From the NCBI GenBank assembly GCA_000701945.1, contig KL370840.1, positions 1,082,709-1,146,708 of the forward strand: DNA of 64,000 nt, in the 5' to 3' direction. This DNA is from Anaerotruncus sp. MC2020 (lineage in GTDB: Bacteria > Bacillota > Clostridia > Oscillospirales > Ruminococcaceae). How positions within the stretch are numbered: the first letter of the stretch is position 1; the number at the start of each line of letters is the position of its first letter. Position numbers and translations under genes: made by a program. Below, piece by piece: positions 1 to 8,156 of the stretch. The notes under the pieces are model-generated. The model was given only the letters and a program-made list of their open reading frames with translations. It was not told where the DNA came from and did not search any database.

Positions 1-1170
1 GTCATAGTCGATGAGGTTCTCCTCGAATGCGGAGGCACTGGTTATTACCTTGAAGACCGAGCCTGGCTCGTATATTTCCGAGATGCACTTATTGCGCCAC
101 TGACGCTCGAGCATCGCGCTCTCGGTCTCCTCGGGAGTGAGCTTCTCGTTGGTGATTATCGGCGAGTGGTCGACTATCTCGCGCGGCTCATTGAGGTCGA
201 AGCTCGGATACGTTGCCATTCCGTAGATAGCGCCCGTCTTGGCGTCCATGAGAATAGCACAGGCGCGGTTCTTAATCTCGAACTCGTTCACCATTTCCTG
301 AAGATTGTCCTCGAGGATATACTGTATGTTCATATCCAGCGTCAGGTACACATCGTTGCCGTTTTTGGCGGGATAGGTCTTGGAGTACCTGTACGGGAGC
401 TCGTTGCCGTGTGAATCCTTGGCGGAGATAGTCCTGCCGTCCGTACCCGAGAGGTAATCGTCGTAGTAGGACTCGATGCCGTAGAGTCCGTAGCCGTCCG
501 CGGCTGTGAAGCCGATAACAGAAGCGGCGAGCTCATTCTGCGGGTAGTATCTCTTGGTGTCCTCCTCGACGTTTAGGCAGGTCATGCCGAGGTCGTTGAA
601 GTATTTGAGGAGCTCGTCAGCGACGGGCTTCTCCACCTGGTCCTGCAGGACGTGATACTGCGTGTTCTCCTCCATAGCGGCGGAGACCTTCTCGGGCTGA
701 ATGCCGAGCTTTGACGCGAGGAGGTTCACAGCCTCCGCGCGGAATGCCTCAGCCGACTCAGGCAGAGCATTCGTTACGACCACCTGAGTCTCCTCGCCGT
801 TTTCGTTGGTAGTGGTCTCTATCTTGGGCTGATAATTGCCGCTTGCGATATCCTCCTTCTGCTTGTCGATACGCTTCTGGAGGCTCTTCATATCCTCGCG
901 GAATCGCTTGGGGTCGAGGAACACCTTGTACACGGACGCGCTCTTAGCGAGAGGTGTACCCTTCGAGTCGTAGATAGAGCCGCGGTGAGCGGGAATGATT
1001 ATCGAGCCGAAGTGCTGGTCATTTGCCATAGCCTGATACTTCTTGTTATTCAGCACCGAGATGTTGAAGAAGTTGCCTGCTACCACAGCAAAGAGTCCGA
1101 AGAAAACCGAGGTCATGATGAACCGTGTTCTGAGCTTCATCGACCTCGAAGGAAGGTTCTTGTTTGCCAT
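1..1170 (-). CDS. Class B penicillin-binding protein, FtsI/SpoVD type (partial, 3' end outside window)
   Basis: Transpeptidase that cross-links septal or spore peptidoglycan outside the membrane. The first 390 codons are present. The N terminus (MANKNLPSRSMKLRTRF) is followed by one membrane anchor at about residues 14-34, then the PBP dimerisation region with the hallmark RGSIYD at about 59-64. Near the truncated end the sequence YEPGSVFKVIT carries the SxxK active-site serine and lysine. It lies in the order mraZ-rsmH-ftsL-pbp, typical of the dcw cluster, but 364 bases separate it from ftsL, so it may have its own promoter. No strong Shine-Dalgarno precedes the ATG at 1170; a GTG three codons upstream is an alternative. 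FtsI and SpoVD cannot be told apart without the C-terminal PASTA region. Confidence 0.9.
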   Translation of the reverse strand, partial: MANKNLPSRSMKLRTRFIMTSVFFGLFAVVAGNFFNISVLNNKKYQAMANDQHFGSIIIPAHRGSIYDSKGTPLAKSASVYKVFLDPKRFREDMKSLQKRIDKQKEDIASGNYQPKIETTTNENGEETQVVVTNALPESAEAFRAEAVNLLASKLGIQPEKVSAAMEENTQYHVLQDQVEKPVADELLKYFNDLGMTCLNVEEDTKRYYPQNELAASVIGFTAADGYGLYGIESYYDDYLSGTDGRTISAKDSHGNELPYRYSKTYPAKNGNDVYLTLDMNIQYILEDNLQEMVNEFEIKNRACAILMDAKTGAIYGMATYPSFDLNEPREIVDHSPIITNEKLTPEETESAMLERQWRNKCISEIYEPGSVFKVITSASAFEENLIDYD

Positions 1171-1534
1171 AAAGTCCACACTTTCTATGCTTATCGTTGC
1201 AGTCCCTCCACATATGTGCCGAGAAACTGTACGTTTTACTTGATTTCGCTATAAAATAGAATAAGGCAGGGTGTTGTCGTGCCCCGCCTTTGAACATCTT
1301 CTTTTTTTATGATGTCCGTTTCTATGATACTGCTGTACCGAAAAAACGCTTGTCAGGCGTGGGAGCGTCCGTCCCTGTCCGTATTTTCCGCTCCCGGACA
1401 GGGCAGGCGTTCCCGAGTATTCCGATCACTCGCTGTATCTCCTTGGTTCTACTATCACTACGGCATATATATTTTTTAGAGCCGTTAGCATTTAAAAATA
1501 ATTACGGGCAGTCCTGTTTCTATATTATATTGGC
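1171..1534. other. Intergenic region ftsL-pbp with inverted repeats
   Basis: No gene is supported in these 364 bases. The region holds a GC-rich hairpin at 1263-1290 and, further upstream for the minus-strand transcript, two overlapping inverted repeats: GGGAGCG 1361-1367 with CGCTCCC 1389-1395, and CCCTGTCCG 1373-1381 with CGGACAGGG 1395-1403. They compete with each other. No clear promoter was found for the downstream penicillin-binding protein gene. Confidence 0.5.
1263..1290 (-). terminator. Possible terminator after ftsL
   Basis: AAGGC-GGG pairs with CCC-GCCTT around a ten-base loop. On the minus strand the stem is followed by a T-rich stretch (ATTCTATTTTAT). It could end the mraZ-rsmH-ftsL transcript, though it sits about 245 bases past the ftsL stop and has a mismatch in the stem. 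Confidence 0.4.
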
Positions 1535-2041
1535 TTACCCTCTGAAATATTCGACGCAGTGATTGAAGAAGCTCTTTACTCTTCCGAGAATGCTCTCGTC
1601 CTGCTGAGGAATACTTACTACGTCATCTGTCTGTATCTCTATATATTTTATCTGAGACGAATCGATCTTCTTCATGCCGAGGATATTTTCGGCATAGTCC
1701 TCGATGTTCTTGGCAGACATCTGACTTTCAAGCTCAGACTGCAGTCTTACGTTCTCTGCTTCGGCGAGATTCAGCTCACTGTTCAGAGCCGAAACCTTGC
1801 TGTACATCGTATTGCGCCTGTTGAAGGTGTAGATGACAGAGCCGAGCAGCGCGGCTGCAAGGGCAGATACCAAAATAATAGTGAATACAGACCCGCTTTT
1901 AGCTTCTGTTCTGGTCATAGTTATTTGCGGTCTTTTCGCAGGTGTTCCCTGACTCGGCAGCGATCCGGGCTTTTCAGCAGGCACACTGCTGTAAACGTCC
2001 GCACTGTAGCGATAAACCGAATCACGTTCAGCCATCGACAT
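1535..2041 (-). CDS. ftsL: FtsL-like cell division protein
   Basis: Bitopic division protein that would work with DivIC/FtsB and the septal penicillin-binding protein. The 168-residue product has an N-terminal cytoplasmic stretch of about 50 residues, one membrane segment (FTIILVSALAAALLGSVIY, about 53-71), then a heptad-rich coiled coil (NSELNLAEAENVRLQSELE) and a short LGMKK motif typical of the FtsL/DivIC fold. The ATG at 2041 overlaps the end of rsmH by 14 bases and is preceded by AAAGGAG five bases away. Sequence conservation in this family is low, so the assignment rests on topology and on the position between rsmH and the penicillin-binding protein. Confidence 0.8.
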   Translation of the reverse strand: MSMAERDSVYRYSADVYSSVPAEKPGSLPSQGTPAKRPQITMTRTEAKSGSVFTIILVSALAAALLGSVIYTFNRRNTMYSKVSALNSELNLAEAENVRLQSELESQMSAKNIEDYAENILGMKKIDSSQIKYIEIQTDDVVSIPQQDESILGRVKSFFNHCVEYFRG

Positions 2042-2969
2042 CTGCGCTCCTTTCTATTATTCTGAGCTTGGCACTTCTGCTTCTGTTGTTGGATTCAAGT
2101 TCCTTTTCGTCAGCCTCAATGGGCTTCCTGTTCACAAGAATTCCCTGCGGCTTGCGTCCGCATACACACTGGGGAAAATCGGGCGGACAGATACAGCCTT
2201 TGCACCAGCCTGCGAACCTCTGCTTGACGAGCCTGTCCTCAAGAGAGTGGAAGGTGATAACGGCGAGTCTGCCCTGTGGCTTCAGGCTTGCGAAGGCTTT
2301 GTCGAGCCCTTCGGAGAGGTGGTCGAACTCGCAGTTGACCGCTATCCTTATTGCCTGAAAGGTTTTTTTGCAGGGATTCTTCTCACGTCTCGCCTTCTGC
2401 GGGACGCTTTCCCTGACGATATCTGCAAGCTGTAGTGTTGTTTCGATAGGAGCTGACTCTCTTGCGCGAACGATATTCGAGGCGATGCGGCGCGAGAACT
2501 TCTCCTCGCCGTACTCAAATATTATTTTCGCAAGCTGCTGCTCATCGAAGGTATTCACTATATCCGCAGCGCTCATTCCGTCCTGACTCATTCTCATATC
2601 GAGCGGTGCGTCGGAATGATAGGAAAAACCTCTGCTCTCTTCATCGAGCTGATACGACGAAACTCCCAAGTCCATGAGAATGCCGTCGACTGCCTCGATA
2701 CCGAGCTCCTCGAGCACCTTATCCATCTCGGAATAGTTGCGGTGTATCACCGTAGCATTCGGGAACTTCGCCAGCCGTTCACTCGCAGCCTTTACGGCAT
2801 CGGGGTCGCGGTCGAGCGAGATAAGTCTGCCCTTATCGCTCAGCCTTTCGGCTATTGCAGAGGAATGACCTCCGCCGCCTGCCGTGCAGTCCACATAGAC
2901 GCCGTCGGGGCGGATGTTCAGCCCGTCAATAGTCTGAGCGAGCAGAACAGGGGTATGCTTGAATTCCAT
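2028..2969 (-). CDS. rsmH: 16S rRNA (cytosine(1402)-N(4))-methyltransferase RsmH
   Basis: SAM-dependent methyltransferase (formerly MraW) that methylates N4 of C1402 in the 16S rRNA decoding centre. The 313-residue length is normal for the family. Seen in the sequence: the N terminus MEFKHTPVLL, motif I VDCTAGGGGHS at about 26-36, DGILMDLGVSSYQLD, the RGFS motif, and the C-terminal VNRKPI and SKLRI-type segments. The ATG at 2969 was chosen because AAGGAGTTAGTC lies directly upstream; an ATG nine codons earlier lacks such a site. It follows mraZ by 68 bases and overlaps ftsL by 14 bases, so the three genes form one operon. Confidence 0.97.
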   Translation of the reverse strand: MEFKHTPVLLAQTIDGLNIRPDGVYVDCTAGGGGHSSAIAERLSDKGRLISLDRDPDAVKAASERLAKFPNATVIHRNYSEMDKVLEELGIEAVDGILMDLGVSSYQLDEESRGFSYHSDAPLDMRMSQDGMSAADIVNTFDEQQLAKIIFEYGEEKFSRRIASNIVRARESAPIETTLQLADIVRESVPQKARREKNPCKKTFQAIRIAVNCEFDHLSEGLDKAFASLKPQGRLAVITFHSLEDRLVKQRFAGWCKGCICPPDFPQCVCGRKPQGILVNRKPIEADEKELESNNRSRSAKLRIIERSADVDG

Positions 2970-3036
2970 GACTAACTCCTTTGATATGCCTGACAAGTAC
3001 GCCCCCTAACAGGCATACGGTGCGGGCATATAAGAA

Positions 3037-3468
3037 TCAGAGTGAGATAGTAGCAAGAAGGGCTTTTATCTCAGCCTCATCGACCTCAGTCTTTGAAGCC
3101 TCGAGCCTGTCGCTCGCCCATATCTCCGCTCTGTTGTAGTTGCCGATAACGGTGACATCGCCTGTGATACCCGCCTTATCTCTCAGCTTCTGTGAGATAA
3201 AGATTCTTCCCTGGGCATCGGGAGTCTGCTTTTCGGCACCTGCAAGAACGTCTCTTCTAATCTGTTCACCGGCAGCACCGGGCAGGTCGAAGAGCTTTTT
3301 GCTGTATTCATCGAAATCTTCAATGGAAAAAGCGGCAATATAGCGCTTGTCATGACTCAGGCAGAGATAGAACTCTCCTCCGAGGATATCACGGAGCTTA
3401 CTCGGGAAGCTCATACGTCCCTTGGCATCAATACTGGGATTGAACGTACCACATAATGGCTGACGCAT
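3037..3468 (-). CDS. mraZ: MraZ, dcw cluster transcriptional regulator
   Basis: DNA-binding repressor of the division and cell wall cluster with two AbrB-like (SpoVT) repeats. The 143 residues contain IDAKGRM near the N terminus and a second repeat DAQGRIFISQKLRDKAG, the two DxxGR loops that define MraZ. The ATG at 3468 is preceded by GAGGTGAAGGTC; a GTG three codons upstream (3477) also has an AAGGAAGTGAG site, so the true start is one of these two. It is first in the operon, behind a strong promoter flanked by repeated TTTCACC motifs (plus-strand reading) that are candidate autoregulatory sites. Confidence 0.95.
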   Translation of the reverse strand: MRQPLCGTFNPSIDAKGRMSFPSKLRDILGGEFYLCLSHDKRYIAAFSIEDFDEYSKKLFDLPGAAGEQIRRDVLAGAEKQTPDAQGRIFISQKLRDKAGITGDVTVIGNYNRAEIWASDRLEASKTEVDEAEIKALLATISL

Positions 3469-3505
3469 GACCTTCACCTCACTTCCTTGCTTCTCGGTGG
3501 GAACA

Positions 3506-3553
3506 TTTCACCTCAAAGTGGGTCAAATTTGCACCTCTTTACCGTTTTTCACC
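3506..3553. promoter_or_regulatory. Candidate MraZ box (proximal repeats)
   Basis: TTTCACC (plus-strand reading) occurs at 3506-3512 and 3547-3553, with relatives TTTGCACC at 3528-3535 and TTTACC at 3538-3543. The last three lie 8 to 10 bases apart, immediately downstream of the -10 box and over the predicted start site. MraZ proteins are known to bind short G-rich direct repeats at about 10-base spacing in their own promoters, so this is a candidate operator. Confidence 0.6.
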
Positions 3554-3562
3554 CCTAAACCT

Positions 3563-3591
3563 ATTATATATTATATAGGCGGAGTTTTCAA
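3563..3591 (-). promoter_or_regulatory. mraZ promoter
   Basis: On the minus strand TTGAAA (3591-3586) and TATAAT (3568-3563) are separated by exactly 17 bases. Transcription would start near 3555, inside a cluster of GGTGAAA-like repeats, giving a leader of about 85 bases ahead of the ATG. Confidence 0.85.
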
Positions 3592-3696
3592 GGTGGAATA
3601 ACTTACAAATCTGAAATATAAAAATGGGGTAAATTTGGTTATTTTGTTCAAAAATTAATCAAACAAGGTTAAAAGCGAAACATATGTTTTTAAAAT

Positions 3697-3712
3697 TTTC
3701 ACCTCTTTCACC
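3697..3712. promoter_or_regulatory. Distal TTTCACC repeat pair
   Basis: TTTCACC occurs at 3697-3703 and 3706-3712, nine bases apart, about 110-120 bases upstream of the mraZ -35 box. Weaker TACC copies follow at 3751-3754 and 3763-3766. This may be a second MraZ-binding cluster. Confidence 0.4.
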
Positions 3713-3786
3713 CCCAAAGGGTAAAAAGAGGGTAATTTTTTGGAATTTTATACCTCCTTTTTTACCTGTCCTCATAAATCGCAAAT

Positions 3787-3827
3787 AAGTCTCTGAGCGA
3801 CGGAGCTTTTCCGCCGCTCAAAGACTT
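3787..3827 (-). terminator. Long hairpin between spoIID-like gene and mraZ
   Basis: AAGTCT, TGAGCG and CGG on the left pair with CCG, CGCTCA and AGACTT on the right around a GCTTTT loop, giving a long imperfect stem. It sits 23 bases past the stop codon of the SpoIID-domain gene. The T tract on the minus strand is weak (TTATTT), so termination strength is uncertain. Confidence 0.65.
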
Positions 3828-3849
3828 ACTTATTATAGTATCGTAGCTT

Positions 3850-5334
3850 TTACTGCAATGCTGATGAAGTGATATCTGAATCCCGTGGTGTATCTGTAAT
3901 CTCGCTGACAGGAGGGTCGCTCGCTGTCTCGGTGGGTATTTCTGTTGATGTCGGGAGCTCAGGTGTCGGCTCGGACGTGTCCTCGCTCGGCTCCTCAGTT
4001 GGCTCCTCTGTGGTGCCCGTAGTATCCTCGGGGTCTTCCTCGGGAGTCTTCGGGTCGCCGATGCTTGTCGGGTGGTTATTCGGATAAACAACGCCTGGAG
4101 TGTACTCGTAATCCGCGTCGACTACCTCTATCTCGGAGGAGCCGTGCGGTATAGCCTCGCCCTCGGGTCTGGGAGTGTAGAACACGTTGAACTTCGAGGA
4201 CTTGAGGTTGAGCGCGAGCTTGAACTCATAGCCCTTGACCGTGAGCTGGTCGTCGATATTGACGTATGTAACGTAGCCTGTCTCGTCCGAATATTCGGGC
4301 TGTATCCATCTTGCGGGCTCATCGGAGAGCTTGATGTTGTACGCCTTCTCTATCATATTCCTGAGCTGGAAGTCGTCCACATATGTAACTGTACCGTAGT
4401 GCGGGTCGTAGCAGGCGTCATAGTCGCTGGATACCGACCTCAGGTACGGGAGGTCAGCCCAGAAGACCTCATCGCAGTTAGCGGTGATGCCGCCGCTCGA
4501 AGCCGAGAACATCGTGAGCGCGTAGTCATCGTTGTAGAACAGCGCCTGTCCGAGCACGTCGCTTACCGCGTCGACAACGACCTGCGGGGGATGCGGCTTG
4601 CATCGGAGGTCTGCACCGTTGCCGTTGTGGTACATACAATACGTGTAGACAGCGACCGCCTGAGCCTTGATAGCCTCGTAGCTCATAGTGCCGCCGACCT
4701 CATTGAAGACTATCTGCGAGACCATAGAGAGAACGTCGCCCTTGACGCCGTTTACGGTCAGCTCGTCCTCATCGTCGACGCAGGTGTCCATGAGGTAAGT
4801 GCCCGGGTAGTAGTGGAACAGGATATCCTGATAAGTCCAGTCGGAGTAGGTCGCGTAGAAGTTAGCGCCGTTCTGGCTCATACCAACGCCGTGTCCCCAG
4901 CCGTAGGTCACAATCGCGAACTTGCCGGGAGTGGACTCTATCTCGGGCTCGCTCTCAAAGAACGGGATATCGCCGACATAGCCGCCCGTAACGTTGAGCT
5001 CCACAGGCGAAGGCTTCTTGCTCTTGGTCTTCTTTGTGCCTGCGCTTCCCGACTCGGGAGACGCCTCATAGCTGATGAGTGAAAGGCTGTCGTCGTAGTC
5101 ATCGAGAGTAGCCTTGAACCACTCAATCTCCTGCTCCTCCTGCTCAGCCGCCTCGGTAGTAGTCTCCGCCGCGGTGGTATCGGTATCCGATGAGCTTGAA
5201 GCAGTGCCGGTAGTGGTCGAAGCTGTTGTAGTTGTGGTATCTGCGGCGCTTGCGGTATAGCCTGAGCCCGTGAACGCTATCACAGCTCCTGCCACAGCAG
5301 CGACCGCCCTCTTAAAAGGTGTTTCTGTCTTCAT
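3850..5334 (-). CDS. Secreted SpoIID/LytB-domain protein with permuted domain halves
   Basis: Predicted lytic transglycosylase-like protein acting on peptidoglycan outside the membrane. The 494 residues start with a signal peptide (AVAAVAGAVIAFTGSGYTASA), then a Thr-rich and Glu-rich linker. The SpoIID motifs are in unusual order: GWGHGVGMSQNGA followed by YQDILFHYYPGTYL at about 143-175, and only afterwards the block holding the likely catalytic Glu (VFNEVGG, about 207-213), EAIKAQAV (about 219) and ASSGGITANCDEVFW. In ordinary SpoIID the GHGVGMSQ block is C-terminal. The tail is a Pro/Thr/Glu-rich repeat region without an anchor. ATG 5334 follows AGAGGTGATAGCA. The neighbours are two class B sortases. 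The spore gene itself is unlikely; a cell wall remodelling role is inferred. Confidence 0.85.
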   Translation of the reverse strand: MKTETPFKRAVAAVAGAVIAFTGSGYTASAADTTTTTASTTTGTASSSSDTDTTAAETTTEAAEQEEQEIEWFKATLDDYDDSLSLISYEASPESGSAGTKKTKSKKPSPVELNVTGGYVGDIPFFESEPEIESTPGKFAIVTYGWGHGVGMSQNGANFYATYSDWTYQDILFHYYPGTYLMDTCVDDEDELTVNGVKGDVLSMVSQIVFNEVGGTMSYEAIKAQAVAVYTYCMYHNGNGADLRCKPHPPQVVVDAVSDVLGQALFYNDDYALTMFSASSGGITANCDEVFWADLPYLRSVSSDYDACYDPHYGTVTYVDDFQLRNMIEKAYNIKLSDEPARWIQPEYSDETGYVTYVNIDDQLTVKGYEFKLALNLKSSKFNVFYTPRPEGEAIPHGSSEIEVVDADYEYTPGVVYPNNHPTSIGDPKTPEEDPEDTTGTTEEPTEEPSEDTSEPTPELPTSTEIPTETASDPPVSEITDTPRDSDITSSALQ

Positions 5335-5405
5335 TGCTATCACCTCTTTCAAAGTCTTTACAGCAGTACCGCGCAAGCAGCGCCGCACCGCCGGATATGT
5401 AATGC

Positions 5406-6338
5406 TTACTGAGCCGCCTCGGTGGTCTCCTCCGTGGAGGGCTCAGTAGGCGCGTGTGCCTTTTTGTACTCCTCTGTTCTCTCAATAGTATCGAGAGAGC
5501 CGCTCTTTTCGCCGTCGCGGAGACGTCTCGCGATGATGATGAAGCGCGAGTTGTCCTCGTCGGCATAGCAGGTCGACAGAGTGAGCAGCTTATCGCCGTA
5601 CTTGACGTCAACGCCCGTATCAAAGAGCTGGCGTCCGCGGGCAAGGCTGATGTACTTGTTGAAGGTCTCCTCGTCGTCGAGCTCCTCCATATCCCAGTAG
5701 CCGAAGTCGGTGTAGGTATGACCGCTGGTTATGGCGCAGCAGCAGATGACGTAATCATAGTCCCTGTAGTTCGAGCTTAGCTCTATGAAGGGAGCCGCCT
5801 TGAAGAACTCATAGTCCTGGCGGTATCTTCTGATAGAGCCGAGCATCGTATTGTTAGCCATATTATGTCCGTAGATGACGATATTCTCGGACTGCTCGTC
5901 CTCGACGCTTCCGAAGTTGTCGCGGAAGTCCATGAACATCGCGCCCTCGCGGTGGAGCTGACGGTCGACGCCGTGCTCGAGGTAGTAGGAGTTGACCTCA
6001 TACTCCTCGCCGCCGTAGTACGCCACTCCCTCGGGTATCTCACCGGGGTCCTTGACAATGGGGTAATCGACCTTTGTCTGGTCTATTTTTATCCAGCCGA
6101 CGATGTCCTTGTTCTGTTTCAGGAGCATTTTTGCCTTCTCGGTCATGCCCTTCTCGGAGGGGGCGTAGTCATAGGTCGGGAGCGTGGTTGGCTCGGTAGA
6201 CGCGACGGTCACGGGCTCAGCCTTACCGACGACGTGCTCCTCCATTTTCTCGTTGCAGCCGAATACAGCCGCAGTAACGAGACCTGCCGCAGCAGCGAGA
6301 GCTCCGCAGGCTGTGATAAATTTTGCTTTGCTTTTCAA
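5406..6338 (-). CDS. Class B sortase (first copy)
   Basis: Cysteine transpeptidase of the sortase B family, on the outer face of the membrane. The 310 residues have an N-terminal signal anchor (ITACGALAAAAGLVTAAVFG), the segment DIVGWIKIDQTKVDYPIV typical of SrtB, the catalytic His in YGHNM (about residue 156), Cys in TLSTC (about 256) and Arg in RFIIIARR (about 267). The C-terminal tail is Glu/Thr-rich. It starts five bases after the stop of the second sortase, so the two are co-transcribed. No LPXTG or NPQTN sorting substrate lies in the window, so its substrate is unknown. Confidence 0.93.
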   Translation of the reverse strand: MKSKAKFITACGALAAAAGLVTAAVFGCNEKMEEHVVGKAEPVTVASTEPTTLPTYDYAPSEKGMTEKAKMLLKQNKDIVGWIKIDQTKVDYPIVKDPGEIPEGVAYYGGEEYEVNSYYLEHGVDRQLHREGAMFMDFRDNFGSVEDEQSENIVIYGHNMANNTMLGSIRRYRQDYEFFKAAPFIELSSNYRDYDYVICCCAITSGHTYTDFGYWDMEELDDEETFNKYISLARGRQLFDTGVDVKYGDKLLTLSTCYADEDNSRFIIIARRLRDGEKSGSLDTIERTEEYKKAHAPTEPSTEETTEAAQ

Positions 6339-6343
6339 TTATA

Positions 6344-7861
6344 TCATTCCTCGATATTTGCCTTGGTTTCTGTCGTGCTCGGTCCGTACGGAACGAACTG
6401 TGCAGGGTCATATTTCTCATTTGGTCTCGACTCGTAGTACACGTTCGGCCACTTGATATTGGGATTAGCCTTGCTGCCCTTCGTGCCGGAGTAGAGGTCC
6501 TCGCCTGCACGGACGCGGCGCGCCATGAGAATGAGCCTTCCGCGGTCGTTGCCGATGACATCGGTATTGCAGGTGGAAATCGTAAGTATCTGGTCGCCGT
6601 ACTTTACGTCGACGTCATTAGTGCGGAGCGTCCTTCTCTTAGCCTCGTTGACGAAGTCGTAGAACTCCTCCTCGTCGTCGAAGTTGAGGGTGTTCCAGCA
6701 GTCATACTCGGTATCGGAGTCATCCTCCGCGTCGAGCAGGAAGAACGAGAATATCTTATATGTATACTGCTCGTAGTTGGAGTTGAACTCGATGATCGGG
6801 TGACTCTCATAGTAGTTCTCGTTGCGGCGGTAGTATTTCAGCGCGCCGAACATACTCTCATCAGCCATATTGTGACCGTAAACGATGAGGTTATCGGAGT
6901 TTTTCTCGACGAGGCGGTGGTCCTCGACCTTGTCGAAGCTGTTGCGCCAGTCAAGGAAGAGAGCGCCCGCACGCGAGTTCTCGCCCTTGAAGTTGATGTC
7001 GAGGTACTTGTTGTTGTCCTCCGCCTGTACCACGGGCAGAGCCACTATCGGGTCGCCGTCAATGGTAGGTATCGTCATATAGCCGACGACCTCGGGATTG
7101 ATGTCGAGGAGCTTCTTCGCGCCCGGCAGGAGGTCGTAATACTTGTCGTCCGCGGGCTTGTCGTCCTCAACGGAGGTGATTATCGGCGTATATGTACGGT
7201 AGATGTCGTCGATGTTGCTGTACTCCATGCGGCTGCGCCATAGGTCGAGGTAGTAGTCGCCGACCATGTAGCCGCACACGACTATCGCCACGAGCGAGCC
7301 GAGGAAGACGAACTTTCTGACTATCTCGAGCGGCTTGTCTCCCTTTTCGGGGAAGAGACCGCGGAGCTTCTGTCCCAGTGTCTTGGGCTTTTTCTTCTTT
7401 TTCTTCTTCTTTTTGGGGTCTGTATGCATACGAGGCTCGGTGTGGGGAGTATTCGCCCACGCCTCGCGCGGCTTTCTCATGGGATTCAGCGTCGGACGCG
7501 CGGGAGGCGGCGACTGAACTGCTGTCTGAGGCTCTGCGGGAGCATTCTGAGGCGGCATCTCCGCGGCAGGAGCTTCCTCTGCGGGAGCCTGCTCCTGTAC
7601 GGGTGCAGCCACTTCAGCGGGAGCCTCAGCCGCCTTATTCTGCGCAGCGAGCTTGCTCTGCTTCACGCGTTTGAACTTCTCGGCGAAGCTCTCCTCCTCA
7701 GCGGACGGAGCCTGTACGGGAGGTGTCACCTGCGGTGCAGCAGCCTCCTGCTCCTCCTCGCGGTGGAGGGAAGCCCTGATAGCCTTTATCCTCTCGGCTT
7801 TTCTCAAAGCCTCTGCGTCGGCTTGTTCTTCATTCAGTTTATCCAAGTAGTTATCGCTCAT
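6344..7861 (-). CDS. Class B sortase with long cytoplasmic extension (second copy)
   Basis: A 505-residue sortase B family protein. Residues 1-185 form an Ala/Pro/Glu-rich, probably disordered cytoplasmic region ending in a run of nine lysines, followed by a membrane segment (FVFLGSLVAIVVCGYMVG, about 189-206). The outside domain keeps the catalytic set: YGHNM (about 328), TISTC (about 430) and RGRLILMARR. The catalytic domain resembles that of the next gene (shared NxDVDVKYGDQ-type segment before TISTC), suggesting an old duplication. The long N-terminal region is much larger than in standard sortases and could bind a cytoplasmic partner. It is first in the operon behind a TTGACA/TAAAAT promoter. 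Confidence 0.92.
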   Translation of the reverse strand: MSDNYLDKLNEEQADAEALRKAERIKAIRASLHREEEQEAAAPQVTPPVQAPSAEEESFAEKFKRVKQSKLAAQNKAAEAPAEVAAPVQEQAPAEEAPAAEMPPQNAPAEPQTAVQSPPPARPTLNPMRKPREAWANTPHTEPRMHTDPKKKKKKKKKPKTLGQKLRGLFPEKGDKPLEIVRKFVFLGSLVAIVVCGYMVGDYYLDLWRSRMEYSNIDDIYRTYTPIITSVEDDKPADDKYYDLLPGAKKLLDINPEVVGYMTIPTIDGDPIVALPVVQAEDNNKYLDINFKGENSRAGALFLDWRNSFDKVEDHRLVEKNSDNLIVYGHNMADESMFGALKYYRRNENYYESHPIIEFNSNYEQYTYKIFSFFLLDAEDDSDTEYDCWNTLNFDDEEEFYDFVNEAKRRTLRTNDVDVKYGDQILTISTCNTDVIGNDRGRLILMARRVRAGEDLYSGTKGSKANPNIKWPNVYYESRPNEKYDPAQFVPYGPSTTETKANIEE

Positions 7862-7933
7862 AAGTTGATTTCAGCCTCCGCGTGTGGTTTACGGACAGCC
7901 GCGTAAGCGCGCAGCTATCCCCTTATCCATATA

Positions 7934-7963
7934 ATTTTACACTATACCCCGCCCCTTTGTCAA
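7934..7963 (-). promoter_or_regulatory. Promoter of the sortase operon
   Basis: On the minus strand TTGACA (7963-7958) and TAAAAT (7939-7934) are separated by 18 bases, about 70 bases upstream of the first sortase start. Confidence 0.7.
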
Positions 7964-8156
7964 GGTCTGGGCAGAAAGTTTCACAGTATCACCTTGAACT
8001 GTTCCGACTTAGTTCACAATTACGTCGTTTATCACAAAAATCCTGTGTTGAAATTGTGCAAAACTTAAAATATGTGACCGTGTATCCAATAATGCGGGCG
8101 GATATTCTCCTCCCCAGCAATTGTATTGTCAACATTTATCCATGTAGGGGCGCCCT

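Noticed and set aside
1290..1562. A 90-codon plus-strand ORF in the ftsL-pbp gap
   Set aside because: No ribosome site, no family, and it crosses inverted repeats.
7380..7430. The lysine run in the second sortase as a frameshift site
   Set aside because: It uses mixed AAG and AAA codons, and the frame continues intact into the membrane segment and catalytic domain.
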